From NCBI GenBank assembly GCA_946186375.1, contig CAMHMZ010000001.1, positions 124,001 to 188,000 of the forward strand: a stretch of DNA of 64,000 nucleotides, read 5' to 3'. Both the position numbers and the translations under genes were made by a program. Below are positions 53,189 through 61,432 of this stretch, piece by piece. The notes beneath the pieces were generated by a model that ran no database searches, was not told the DNA's origin, and saw only the letters and a program-made list of their open reading frames with translations. This DNA comes from an uncultured Clostridia bacterium (GTDB taxonomy: Bacteria; Bacillota; Clostridia; Oscillospirales; Oscillospiraceae). Position 1 is the first letter of the stretch, and each line of letters begins with the position of its first letter.

Positions 53189-53458
53189 ATGAATGCATGG
53201 ACTCTGCTGGCCATCGCGGTCAGGAACAATGTGCTGACCTGGGAGAACGCGCTGAACGCGCTGATCCTTGCGGTCAGCTTCGTTGGCACAATTTCGCTGA
53301 TCGCGGTGATCGTGTGGAGCTGGATTTATTACATCCGGCTCCCAAAGGAAAAGAAGGCTTCCGAGTTATGGGAAACGGTCCTGTTTTCTCTGATTTCTTC
53401 TCTTCCCATGGCAATCTGCCTGCCGATTTTTATCGGCATGGCGCACAAGATGTTCTAA
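53189..53458 (+). CDS. Small two-helix membrane protein
   Basis: 89 residues from ATG 53189, placed by AAAGGAGAAATA; the track's longer form has no such site. Two membrane segments (ALILAVSFVGTISLIAVIVW and VLFSLISSLPMAICLPIFIG) flank a short basic loop (YYIRLPKEKKASEL). No family is recognised. It has its own terminator. Confidence 0.6.
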   Translation: MNAWTLLAIAVRNNVLTWENALNALILAVSFVGTISLIAVIVWSWIYYIRLPKEKKASELWETVLFSLISSLPMAICLPIFIGMAHKMF

Positions 53459-53467
53459 TGCGGAAAG

Positions 53468-53505
53468 CTTGTCCGGCACCAGTTTTGGCGCCGGGCAAGT
53501 TTTTT
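53468..53505 (+). terminator. Terminator of the small membrane protein gene
   Basis: CTTGTCCGGC / GCCGGGCAAG stem with one G-U, then TTTTTT. Confidence 0.85.
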
Positions 53506-53517
53506 CGTTTCCACCTG

Positions 53518-53546
53518 TTGACAAATGAAAAATGACGAGGTAATAC
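53518..53546 (+). promoter_or_regulatory. Promoter of a candidate non-coding RNA
   Basis: TTGACA, 17 nt, TAATAC preceded by G, with no good ORF for the next 1.1 kb. Confidence 0.7.
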
Positions 53547-53552
53547 CTCATC

Positions 53553-53920
53553 ACTGGCGGGCGGAATAACCCGCGGTGAGTCGGCACCTTAACCCGCAGA
53601 GCGATTGACCAAGTTACTTCGCGGCCGGCAAGGGCATAAAACTTGCACGTCGAGTGGGCGACAATAAAACCGACCATAGGATGCAGACGGATGATGATCG
53701 CGACATCGCAGGCTGTATCATCATGCGCGGCGAGCATAAGTTTGGCGGCGCCTTCACGGTGCGTTCATATCGCCGCGCATAAACATCGGGAAGATCCTGC
53801 TGATGGGTTGCCCAGCACGTCATACCGATTTGGTACGACGATACCGCTCCTTTTGGAGCAATCATATTTTTTGAGACGCAGCTGATGGTGTCCTCGCGGA
53901 CGGCTTAGCTGCGTTTTTTT
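53553..53920 (+). ncRNA. Candidate structured RNA of about 370 nt
   Basis: The stretch runs from the promoter at 53518 to a terminator (ACGCAGCT / AGCTGCGTTTTTTT at 53876-53920) and contains no supported ORF. It is richer in G and C than the flanking spacer and holds several local hairpins, for example GCGGG-CGGAATAA-CCCGC near 53560 and GCTCC-TTTT-GGAGC near 53846. I do not recognise it as RNase P RNA, tmRNA, SRP RNA or 6S RNA. It may be an unnamed regulatory RNA. Confidence 0.5.
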
Positions 53921-53974
53921 GTAGTAAATAGCCGAAAAACGAGGCTAAGTGGTCAAAAACAGGCGCTTTTATAT

Positions 53975-54003
53975 TTGTCAAACATGGTAGAAAGTAGTAA
54001 AAT
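53975..54003 (+). promoter_or_regulatory. Promoter of small RNA unit A
   Basis: TTGTCA, 17 nt, TAAAAT preceded by G. The cas3 promoter at 54603 also uses TTGTCA rather than TTGACA and has a similar -10 region. Confidence 0.7.
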
Positions 54004-54009
54004 AGTATC

Positions 54010-54138
54010 AGACGATAACCGTCGATGCCCGAACCTTTTCGGGGTGACCCGGCGACACACTGATGCTGACCGCCTGTAATTGATTACTTCCCTCACTTAT
54101 AGGGAGACATGCACGCCCGACAATGTCGGGCGTTTTTT
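54010..54138 (+). ncRNA. Small RNA unit A (CRISPR-repeat-like hairpin pair)
   Basis: A transcript of about 130 nt between the promoter at 53975 and the terminator CGCCCGAC / GTCGGGCGTTTTTT (54114-54138). It contains hairpin CCCGAA-CCTT-TTCGGG (54028-54043), the tail GTGACCCG, 37 nt, and hairpin TCCCT-CACTTAT-AGGGA followed by GAC (54089-54108). Hairpin plus GGGGTGACCC resembles the 3' half of type I-E CRISPR repeats, and the spacing is near a repeat-spacer-repeat unit. Unit B at 54320 has the same architecture. Confidence 0.6.
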
Positions 54139-54319
54139 GTGCCCTAAAGCAATCTGTTTTGATGACAAAATGCCCCAAAAAGAAGAAAACCAAGAATGTA
54201 TGTGGAAGGTCATTTCATATTGCACCAGAAACGCATCCGATGCTGTCAAAGCGCTGTTGGCTGTTGATTCTGGGTGTGCCCATGACAATGTAAAAGCCTT
54301 CGCCTGAATATTTTTTCCG
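54139..54319 (+). other. Spacer between RNA units A and B
   Basis: Holds a 45-codon ORF (54170-54307, MPQKEENQEC...) without a ribosome binding site; I do not support it as a gene. Nothing else was recognised. Confidence 0.4.
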
Positions 54320-54403
54320 CCCCAAACTCTGCACGTTTGGGGGTGACCCAGTGATACCCATAACGGCACACTGAACGTTCACATGATCCCTGCGTTGTAG
54401 GGA
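54320..54403 (+). ncRNA. Small RNA unit B (CRISPR-repeat-like hairpin pair)
   Basis: Hairpin CCCCAAAC-TCTGCAC-GTTTGGGG (54320-54342), tail GTGACCCA, 36 nt, and hairpin TCCCT-GCGTTGT-AGGGA followed by GAC (54387-54406). The second hairpin has the same 5-bp stem and 7-nt loop length as in unit A. No clear promoter is seen just upstream. The likely 3' end of the transcript is the terminator at 54526, after a 15-residue ORF. Confidence 0.55.
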
Positions 54404-54439
54404 GACCGGCATTCAGACAAGAAGAAAGGAGAAAAACAC

Positions 54440-54487
54440 ATGCTTTGGCACGTTGGATCAGTGCGGTCGAAACAAGATAGCAGCTGA
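54440..54487 (+). CDS. 15-residue ORF with strong ribosome binding site
   Basis: MLWHVGSVRSKQDSS, with AAAGGAG eight bases before the ATG. It lies between RNA unit B and the terminator at 54526, upstream of cas3. Coding potential cannot be judged at this length; the well-placed ribosome binding site is the only support. It could be a leader peptide or a small toxin of an RNA-controlled module. Confidence 0.35.
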   Translation: MLWHVGSVRSKQDSS

Positions 54488-54525
54488 TTGCTTGCTGCTC
54501 TGTGCGCCACGAGATACTGTTTTCA

Positions 54526-54567
54526 GAAATACTCGGCCAGCTTTGTGCTTGCCGGGTATTTCTTTTT
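54526..54567 (+). terminator. Terminator upstream of the cas operon
   Basis: GAAATACTCGGC / GCCGGGTATTTC stem with one G-U, then TTTTT. It separates unit B and the mini-ORF from the cas3 promoter. Confidence 0.85.
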
Positions 54568-54602
54568 GCGAGTACAATAGTGGCAGATGCGTACGTCGAA
54601 TA

Positions 54603-54631
54603 TTGTCAAAACGGGCGAGAAATAGTAATAT
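54603..54631 (+). promoter_or_regulatory. Promoter of the cas operon
   Basis: TTGTCA, 17 nt, TAATAT preceded by G, about 100 bp before the cas3 start. Confidence 0.7.
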
Positions 54632-54736
54632 CTGATTTGTAAATCGAAGGCGGATTCAATCGGGAGAAATCTCGGTTGATTTTTTATGTCGATTTTCAGA
54701 GAGTCAGAACAAGAAAAGAAAAAAGAAAGGAGCTTT

Positions 54737-57424
54737 ATGGTCGTACAAGACTTATTGGCAAAGTTCCCAGATAAGGAAGGGAAAGGGAAGTACCAAAGCC
54801 TGGTGACGCACATGGTTGTTGCCGGCATTGCCGCGCAGGGCGTCTTCGACAAAGTGATTTCGGCGGGAGAGAAAAAGCTGCTTGGGAGGCTGCTTCACCT
54901 CACGATGCCGGAACTACGGAAGTTCGTGGGATATCTTGTCGCGGTGCACGATGTCGGTAAAGCCGAGATCACGTTCCAGAGCTATGACCTTCTCACGGCG
55001 GCCCAAATCAAGGAGCAGGCCGACCTGATCGATGTGGAGCTCGATAGAGTACGACACGAAATCACGTCCGCTGCGTACTTGAACTACATCTGGCGCAAAG
55101 AGAAGGAACATCGTCGCCCGGCAAAAACATTTTCCGACATTGAGGGTGCTCATCATCAGGGGAAAACTGGTGTTGGCAACTTCACAGAGCAGCCTGGCTG
55201 GCTGGAGCTTCAGATGGAATGTGACTATCTGATGCGGAAAGTCTTTCTTGGCAGGACTAAGGTGGACCTGCCGAACTTTAAGCGGGAAGACCAGGGTACG
55301 ATCGCGGCTTTGCTGCTCGGGATCGTTGTTTGGTCGGACTGGATCGCTTCCAGTAAGCGCTTTGAGAGCGTGGACAGCAAAGTGCTCGGCATCAGCGAGG
55401 CTGACGGAGTTGTTAGGGCTCGGACGAAAACGCGAATTCGGAAGATGGTACTCAGCTTTATCAAAGACTGTGGTCTTACGCACGAGAGGGTTGAATGGCC
55501 GGATACATTTTGTGGTATCTGGAAGAACTTTTCTCGCTCCGGAAGACGCCAGTTACAGATAGATGTTGAGGACATCATGAAAAAGGCGTCGAAAAAGCGC
55601 AAAAAAATCTCTCTTATGCTTATCGAAGCACCTCCCGGCGAAGGGAAGACAGAAGCTGGTCTCTACGTTGCCGCGCAGATGGCAAAGCAGTGGAACAAAA
55701 ACGGGTTTTACATGGCTATGCCTACATCCGCGACGGCCACGCAGAACATCAAGCGAATGCGCACGATGGTGGATCTGAAGAAGATCCCGGCATATGTGCG
55801 TCTTATGCATTCTACGGCCGCGATCGATGCCCCTGATCAGGATCTGACGGGAAAGGATGAGGTGGCAAAATTTCTGCAGCCTAATCGCAGGGGAATGATG
55901 TCTCAGTTCGGTGCCGGAACAATTGACCAGGCGATGCTGGCGGCTACGATTGCCAACTACAGTTGCATTCGTCTGCTCGGCTTGTCGAACAAGGCTCTGA
56001 TCGTCGATGAGGTCCATTCCTATGACGCATACATGGACAAGATCATTGTCCGCCTTCTCGAATGGTGCAAGGCATTGGAGATTCCTGTGGTGCTCATGAG
56101 CGCGACGCTGCCTCCGCACCTGAAGGAACGGCTTCTTGCGCCGTATACGAGTCAGAAGCTTTCCGGTGCATACCCGCTGATCACGACCATCGACCATCGC
56201 GGAAAAGTTGAAGAGAGTGTGATATCCAAGACTTCGCACAAACTTTGCGTTCGCATTGAAACCGCGCCAATCCTTGCGGACAAAATGCAGATCGCAAAGG
56301 CTGCGGTTCAGATGGTTCAAAACGGCGGATGCATCTGCGTCATGATGAACACCGTTCGCGAGGCTCAGGAGGTCTATCGGTATATCAAATCCATCTATGA
56401 TGGCGACTTGAGGATCTTTCACTCGAAGTTCCTGCAGATGTTCAGACACGCGCGCGAAGAAGAGTGCGTGAAAGCGTATGGGAAAGACAAGAGCGCACGG
56501 CCGAAACAGTCGATCCTTGTGGCCACTCAAGTAATTGAGCAGGCTATGGATCTGGATTTTGACCACATGCTCATTTCTTTAGCGCCTGCCGACCTGATCA
56601 TTCAGAGAATTGGCCGTCTTCATCGTCACGAGGAAACTGTAAGGCCAGAGCATCTGAAAGAGCCTGCTGTTACCGTCATGGTACCGGGAAGCGATCCGCG
56701 TGAATGGTCCGTGGAACTTTGTCCTTTCATGGGTACGGTTTATCCGCGCCCGCTTCTGATCCGTGCAAAGCACGTGTTTGAGCGTCGGGATTACATCCGC
56801 ATGCCTGAGGACATCGCTAAGGTCGTAGCCGACGGTTACGACAAGTCCAAGTGCACGAAAAAAGAGCTGAAGGCTTGGGAAGAGTTTGAAGAAAAGGAAG
56901 CAGAAATCGCTTCCAAGTGCGCCGATCAGATCATTGACGAGCCGGCGAAGGAATACACACCGCTCATTAGGAAGGCAGATGTGCCTGATGATGACAATGG
57001 GAGCAAGATCCTCGCGAAGACAAGAAATAGTGATCCCTCTGTTAAGATCGCGTTTCTGACCAAAGACGAGATCGAGACCGTTATCGATGCATGCCTGAAC
57101 CGAGATGAGATCCTGGAACAGCGTACGAACCCAGTGTTCGAGGGCAAAGTGATAGTCCCGCCGAAAGCGGTGCTGGGTCGCCAGAAAATGGCAAAGTATG
57201 TCATGGACAGAACGGTGGATGTTCGACTGAAAGACATCGAGGGCTACGGAGATAATTTCGTTCCAAAAGCTGTTCAGAAGATGACTGCGCTCGATGGCGC
57301 GTGGCTGATTGGTGGCACAAAGATCGTTGAATTCGACGGGAAGTCGTTTCAATTCCCGTGCGAAAACATAATGATCATCGACCCGGAAATCGGCTGCGAA
57401 ATTATAAAGAAAAAGAAACGATAA
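54737..57424 (+). CDS. cas3: CRISPR-associated nuclease-helicase Cas3 (type I-E)
   Basis: 895 residues from ATG 54737, with AAAGGAG four bases upstream; the ATG at 54686 is an alternative without a good site. The N-terminal HD nuclease domain has His25 (LVTHMVV), His71-Asp72 (VAVHDVGK) and AHHQG. The SF2 helicase has APPGEGKT at 298-305, DEVHSYDA at 424, MSATLP, ATQVIEQAMDLDFDHM and QRIGRLHRH. In type I-E systems Cas3 is recruited by target-bound Cascade and degrades the invader's DNA. Motifs are intact. It heads a six-gene operon. Confidence 0.96.
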   Translation: MVVQDLLAKFPDKEGKGKYQSLVTHMVVAGIAAQGVFDKVISAGEKKLLGRLLHLTMPELRKFVGYLVAVHDVGKAEITFQSYDLLTAAQIKEQADLIDVELDRVRHEITSAAYLNYIWRKEKEHRRPAKTFSDIEGAHHQGKTGVGNFTEQPGWLELQMECDYLMRKVFLGRTKVDLPNFKREDQGTIAALLLGIVVWSDWIASSKRFESVDSKVLGISEADGVVRARTKTRIRKMVLSFIKDCGLTHERVEWPDTFCGIWKNFSRSGRRQLQIDVEDIMKKASKKRKKISLMLIEAPPGEGKTEAGLYVAAQMAKQWNKNGFYMAMPTSATATQNIKRMRTMVDLKKIPAYVRLMHSTAAIDAPDQDLTGKDEVAKFLQPNRRGMMSQFGAGTIDQAMLAATIANYSCIRLLGLSNKALIVDEVHSYDAYMDKIIVRLLEWCKALEIPVVLMSATLPPHLKERLLAPYTSQKLSGAYPLITTIDHRGKVEESVISKTSHKLCVRIETAPILADKMQIAKAAVQMVQNGGCICVMMNTVREAQEVYRYIKSIYDGDLRIFHSKFLQMFRHAREEECVKAYGKDKSARPKQSILVATQVIEQAMDLDFDHMLISLAPADLIIQRIGRLHRHEETVRPEHLKEPAVTVMVPGSDPREWSVELCPFMGTVYPRPLLIRAKHVFERRDYIRMPEDIAKVVADGYDKSKCTKKELKAWEEFEEKEAEIASKCADQIIDEPAKEYTPLIRKADVPDDDNGSKILAKTRNSDPSVKIAFLTKDEIETVIDACLNRDEILEQRTNPVFEGKVIVPPKAVLGRQKMAKYVMDRTVDVRLKDIEGYGDNFVPKAVQKMTALDGAWLIGGTKIVEFDGKSFQFPCENIMIIDPEIGCEIIKKKKR

Positions 57425-57433
57425 GGAGGTAAA

Positions 57434-58876
57434 ATGTTCGACATTTTGAACGACCCCTGGATCCCCGTCTTTTACAAGACGGGGAAGATGGCCAAGGTCG
57501 GACTCCTGGCGGCGTTGCGAGACGCTCCGGAAATAATCGGAGTATTCGACGTAAACCCACTTGTTGAGTTTTCGACTTACAGGTTCTTACAGACATTCCT
57601 CATGGACGCACTGAAGCCGTATGACACGATCGATCTGGAAGATATGATGGATGAAGAAGCTTTTGATATGGCAGCAATTGATGATTATATCAAAACATGC
57701 CAGAAAGAGGGCGTCTCGTTTGATCTATTCGACCAGGACAGACCGTTTCTTCAGGCTCAATGCGCAGAGGAAAAAGGAGACAAGTTAAAACCCGCAACAA
57801 TGCTGGACTTTGCAAGAGCAAATGGTCAGAACCACACATTCTTCGACCATCCGAATTCCCGCGAAGACGGATACATGCCAGACGAAGCGTTTCGGTTTCT
57901 TTTGCCGAGTTACATCTTCGCTGTTATGGACGGCGTCGGCTACAAATTCGGGATCAACGGCGTTCCTCCGCTGTTTGTGTGGATCACGGGAGACAATCTG
58001 TTCGAAACGCTGGTGAACAACATGTTCCCGGTACCGAGTGATTACTTCGACGATCCACCAGCAATGTGGAGAAGAAAAGACGGGATCAAAAAGTCCACAG
58101 ATAAACCGCACTCTTCCGTTTTGGAGGGGATGGTTTTCCCGGCGCGAAGGATCAGGCTCATTCAGGATGAAGACGGAAGAGTCCGTCAGATACTGAGAGG
58201 CCCTGGAGAATCGTGCAGTTCCGGAAACGGTTTTCGCGACCCGAATGTCATTGTCAAAGAGGATGGGCGTACGCTCAGACCGAGCCACACAGTTCCTCTT
58301 TGGGAAAACATTGGGTTCGTGATGGACGTGTTTTCCGGCCGCTGCCCGACAGTGATGTCGGTGTATGACTCGATTCACAGAGACAGGAAAGACCTTCACG
58401 TTTCTCTTTACGGTGCAACGACAAATCAGGCCAAATTTCTGACCGCGTTCAAACGCGACTACACGCTTCCGCAGGACGCGCACAAGGACCGGGCAAGAAT
58501 AACCGTACTTCTTGATAGCGCTGCAGGCATGCGCGAAGTTGCAAAATGTCTCAGTAAAAACCTTCAGAACCTTCCGTTCATGAAGGGCAAAGACGAAAAG
58601 AAGGACGGTGTTCTGAAAGAGACCGTATCGTTGTTCTATGACAGCTGTTGGACGCATTATTGCGATTTATTGTCTACGCAGATCAGGAACGAGACTGTAA
58701 CGGAGGTACGGGACAATTTCCGCTGGCAGATACTTAAAGAGGCGAGACGTCACTACGACGGACTTCTATTGACGGTAAACGTGCCGATCGGAAAAATCGT
58801 GGACGTAGAACGCGCCCGCGCCGCATTTTACAAGAACTTAAGCAAGTTTTACCCAAAGGAGGAACAGTATGCTTAA
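57434..58876 (+). CDS. casA: Cascade large subunit Cas8e (Cse1)
   Basis: 480 residues, TAAGGAGGT before the ATG. The N-terminus FDILNDPWIPV is the hallmark of Cse1/CasA, followed by LLAALRDAPEI, NPLVEFSTYRFLQTFLMDAL and VKEDGRTLRPSHTVPLWEN. This subunit recognises the PAM and recruits Cas3. It begins 9 bp after cas3 and overlaps cse2 by 8 bp. Confidence 0.95.
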   Translation: MFDILNDPWIPVFYKTGKMAKVGLLAALRDAPEIIGVFDVNPLVEFSTYRFLQTFLMDALKPYDTIDLEDMMDEEAFDMAAIDDYIKTCQKEGVSFDLFDQDRPFLQAQCAEEKGDKLKPATMLDFARANGQNHTFFDHPNSREDGYMPDEAFRFLLPSYIFAVMDGVGYKFGINGVPPLFVWITGDNLFETLVNNMFPVPSDYFDDPPAMWRRKDGIKKSTDKPHSSVLEGMVFPARRIRLIQDEDGRVRQILRGPGESCSSGNGFRDPNVIVKEDGRTLRPSHTVPLWENIGFVMDVFSGRCPTVMSVYDSIHRDRKDLHVSLYGATTNQAKFLTAFKRDYTLPQDAHKDRARITVLLDSAAGMREVAKCLSKNLQNLPFMKGKDEKKDGVLKETVSLFYDSCWTHYCDLLSTQIRNETVTEVRDNFRWQILKEARRHYDGLLLTVNVPIGKIVDVERARAAFYKNLSKFYPKEEQYA

Positions 58877-59396
58877 TTCCAAGCGCGAGGACATGGAGAT
58901 GTTCCTGCGCAATATCGACAACCTCGACATTGCACACAAGGCCGCGCTAAAGCGCGCGTTTGGTACGCCGCTAAGCACGGCTGGAGTTCACGCCAAGGTA
59001 ACTTTCTATCACTGCCTTCCGTATGATCTTGGTGATCATACTACAGCGGAGAAGTGGTTTATGGTTGCCTGTGCCCGCTGCCGGCTTGGCCGAGAAAGCA
59101 GCGGTAGCACACCTCTCGAGCAGGTGATTCGGCAGATGAATGTGAACGAAACGCTGTCGCCAACCACTATGCGTAATGTGGAGATCTTGATCGGGAGCCG
59201 CTGGGATACCAGCGGGTGGACGATGAAGAAATTTTGCGGTTTGATCAAGCGCCTGGAGGGCGAAGAGAACTGCTGCTTCGATTACGTGTGTCTGCTCGAG
59301 GATCTTGAGCGATGGGACGACAGAAGTTGCCGTATCAAGGAACGTTGGGCCAAAGCAATTTTCGGCTTTGGCGCCGGAACTGGCTTCACAGACTAA
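58869..59396 (+). CDS. casB: Cascade small subunit Cse2 (CasB)
   Basis: 175 residues. All-helical with the Cse2 pattern: AALKRAFGTPLS, VACARCRLG and a C-terminal KERWAKAIFGFG. It binds the displaced strand in Cascade. The ATG lies within the end of cas8e, a coupled start. Identified chiefly from position and length together with the RLxxLL-like helices; family identity is consistent. Confidence 0.88.
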   Translation: MLNSKREDMEMFLRNIDNLDIAHKAALKRAFGTPLSTAGVHAKVTFYHCLPYDLGDHTTAEKWFMVACARCRLGRESSGSTPLEQVIRQMNVNETLSPTTMRNVEILIGSRWDTSGWTMKKFCGLIKRLEGEENCCFDYVCLLEDLERWDDRSCRIKERWAKAIFGFGAGTGFTD

Positions 59397-59419
59397 AAAA
59401 GATAAGGAGAAAAACAATA

Positions 59420-60763
59420 ATGATTTACGAAATTCATATGATCAAATCCTTCCCCCCGTCGAACCTGAACAGCGGCGAGGACCGCGCTCCGAAGACTTCT
59501 CAGTATGGTGGGTATCTTCGCAGCAACATCAGTTCTTTCTGCGTAAAAAAGACGCTGAAGGGCGGCGGCAGCCTCGACAGGCTGAAAAAGAGCCTGTCTG
59601 TCGAGCGCGGGAATTTCTCCAGGCAGATGCCTTCGGAGGTTGCGAAGCTCTTCGCGGCTGAGGGCTATCCGCAGGAAATCTGCGATGCTGTGGCCGTACT
59701 GACGGCCAAGATCGGCAAGAAGGACGACGACCCCGCCCAGAAGGCAAAAGGGAAGGAAGATGCGCGTGTCCAGTCGAAGCAGATGATCTTCTTTGGTGAC
59801 TCTGATGTGCGGGCTATTGCCGACGCTGTTAAGGAATGCATTGCCATCAACATGCATCCTGAGATCAGTGCGAAAGAGTCTGCTAATGAGAACTCTGCTG
59901 CAGAGAAGAAGCGCCCGACGAAAAAGCAGCTGCGCGAAGCCAAGGGCGCCCGCCAGACGAAGCTTGACGCTGCGCTGTCCTGTATGCTGGAGGAGATCAC
60001 CGCGATGGATGATGAATCCATCGAGAATCTGGCTGGTGCGATAAAGGGGATCGAAGCCAAGAAGGTCGAGGCGTGTGTGAAGGACACTGATACGCGCCCG
60101 ATTCCGCTCGAGGTTGCGCTGTTTGGGCGAATGACCACGAGCGATTGCATTCGCGATGTTGAGGCCGCTGTTCAGGTGGGCCTTACGATGTCCACGAACG
60201 AAGTTGTCCCGGAGACGATGGTTGTCGCCGCGGTTGATGATCTGCTGACGAGTGGAAAGCTTTCCGATAAGGGGGCTGGAAATCTCACGACGTTAGACTT
60301 CAACGCGAGCTGCTACTATTTCTATACATCTCTGGATACTGACGTTCTTCGTGAGAATCTGCGTTACAACGACAACGCAGATGAGATCCTGCCTCTGGCG
60401 GTCGAAGCGTTCATCCGCGACATGGCGAAAGAAAACCCGAAGGCGCATCAGTCCAACTTGGCGGCGCCTGTCATGCCTGCGGCGATGCTGATCGAGTGCA
60501 AGGACATCAAGAGCCCTATGACCCTTGCGACCGCCTTTGAAACGCCTGTAAATCCGATCAACCCGGCGCTTGGAAGCATCAAGAGGCTTGTGCGTGAGAT
60601 CGACGAAGCCAGCCGCGAGTTCAGCCTTGAGGCTGAGAGCCGGCTGTGGTTTGTTCGTGGGAAGTATTCGGACGGCACGTCTGAGTGTGTACCTGCCTGT
60701 GCGACCGCTACATTCGATACCTTTGAGCAGCTTGTCAAGGCTGCCAGTGCGGCCTTACATTGA
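59420..60763 (+). CDS. casC: Cascade backbone subunit Cas7e (Cse4/CasC)
   Basis: 447 residues from ATG 59420, preceded by AAGGAGAAAAAC; the track start at 59312 lies in cse2. The N-terminus IHMIKSFPPSNLNSGEDRAP followed by KTSQYGGYLRSNISSFCVKK is the characteristic Cas7e opening (LNR-D-x-G-x-P-K, GG-x-R). It is longer than the E. coli protein (363 residues) because of a charged insertion around residues 95-190 (DDDPAQKAKGKED, AAEKKRPTKKQLREAKGARQ). Six copies form the crRNA-binding spine. Confidence 0.95.
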   Translation: MIYEIHMIKSFPPSNLNSGEDRAPKTSQYGGYLRSNISSFCVKKTLKGGGSLDRLKKSLSVERGNFSRQMPSEVAKLFAAEGYPQEICDAVAVLTAKIGKKDDDPAQKAKGKEDARVQSKQMIFFGDSDVRAIADAVKECIAINMHPEISAKESANENSAAEKKRPTKKQLREAKGARQTKLDAALSCMLEEITAMDDESIENLAGAIKGIEAKKVEACVKDTDTRPIPLEVALFGRMTTSDCIRDVEAAVQVGLTMSTNEVVPETMVVAAVDDLLTSGKLSDKGAGNLTTLDFNASCYYFYTSLDTDVLRENLRYNDNADEILPLAVEAFIRDMAKENPKAHQSNLAAPVMPAAMLIECKDIKSPMTLATAFETPVNPINPALGSIKRLVREIDEASREFSLEAESRLWFVRGKYSDGTSECVPACATATFDTFEQLVKAASAALH

Positions 60764-60772
60764 GGTGGAACG

Positions 60773-61432
60773 ATGGCCGAGAAGAAAGATCTTCTTGTTT
60801 TTCGTTTCACAGGCCCGCTCCAGGCGTGGGGCGAATATGTCATCGGGGATGTCCGCTCAACAGCGGACTTCCCGACGAAGTCCGGCGTGGTCGGTCTGAT
60901 CTCCTGTGCAATGGGTTTGCGTCGTGAAGATCCTTTGATCGCTGAGCTGTCTAAAGCGATCGAGGTTGCTTTTCGAGCGGATCGAAAGGGAAGGATCGTC
61001 AGTGACTTTCACACGATCACAGAATCTATGCAGGCAAACGGACAGCGGCGTGAATCTTCGATACTTGCTCCGCTGAAGTTCATTGAAGATGGTTGTTTTA
61101 CCGTCTTTGTGTCCGCGGAGGAAGAGTGGCTGGAACGGATCGATGCGGCGATGAAGCGCCCGGTCTGGAGAGTATATCTTGGCCGGGTTTCATGCCCGCC
61201 TGCTGAGCCGGTCTACAGGGGAAGGACGTCTGAATACAAAGATATGCTGGACGCAATCATGCGTTACCCCCTGGCAAGGCGTTCGGCCATGCGCATTGAG
61301 TACGAAATGCCTCGGCCTATACCTGGCGCCACTACGCAGTCCCGCCAGGATGCGCGGATGCCTGGAAAGAGAAATTTCGCATCTCGCCTGGCCTGGCGCT
61401 CAAGCTTCATGGCGTCAGCGCCCCGAGGCTAA
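60773..61432 (+). CDS. casD: Cascade subunit Cas5e (CasD)
   Basis: 219 residues, GAGGTGG before the ATG. LLVFRFTGPLQAWGEYVIGD, then STADFPTKSGVVGLISCAMG is diagnostic of Cas5e, and RQDARMPGKRNFASRLAWR fits the conserved C-terminal R-x-D...R-F-x-x-R pattern. It caps the 5' handle of the crRNA. The last residues (SSFMASAPRG) run into a transposon-end-like repeat at 61426, so the original C-terminus may have been replaced, with little lost. Confidence 0.93.
   Translation: MAEKKDLLVFRFTGPLQAWGEYVIGDVRSTADFPTKSGVVGLISCAMGLRREDPLIAELSKAIEVAFRADRKGRIVSDFHTITESMQANGQRRESSILAPLKFIEDGCFTVFVSAEEEWLERIDAAMKRPVWRVYLGRVSCPPAEPVYRGRTSEYKDMLDAIMRYPLARRSAMRIEYEMPRPIPGATTQSRQDARMPGKRNFASRLAWRSSFMASAPRG

Noticed and set aside
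54080-54307. 75-residue ORF in the ORF track
   Set aside because: It overlaps RNA unit A and its terminator and has no ribosome binding site at 54080 or at the internal ATG 54170.
54028-54406. A conventional CRISPR array
   Set aside because: The four hairpins fall into two types and are not identical direct repeats; only two spacer-like intervals exist and they are separated by 200 bp. Reported as RNA units, not as an array.
55553-57352. Minus-strand ORFs of 337 and 257 residues
   Set aside because: Shadows of cas3, whose motifs are complete.
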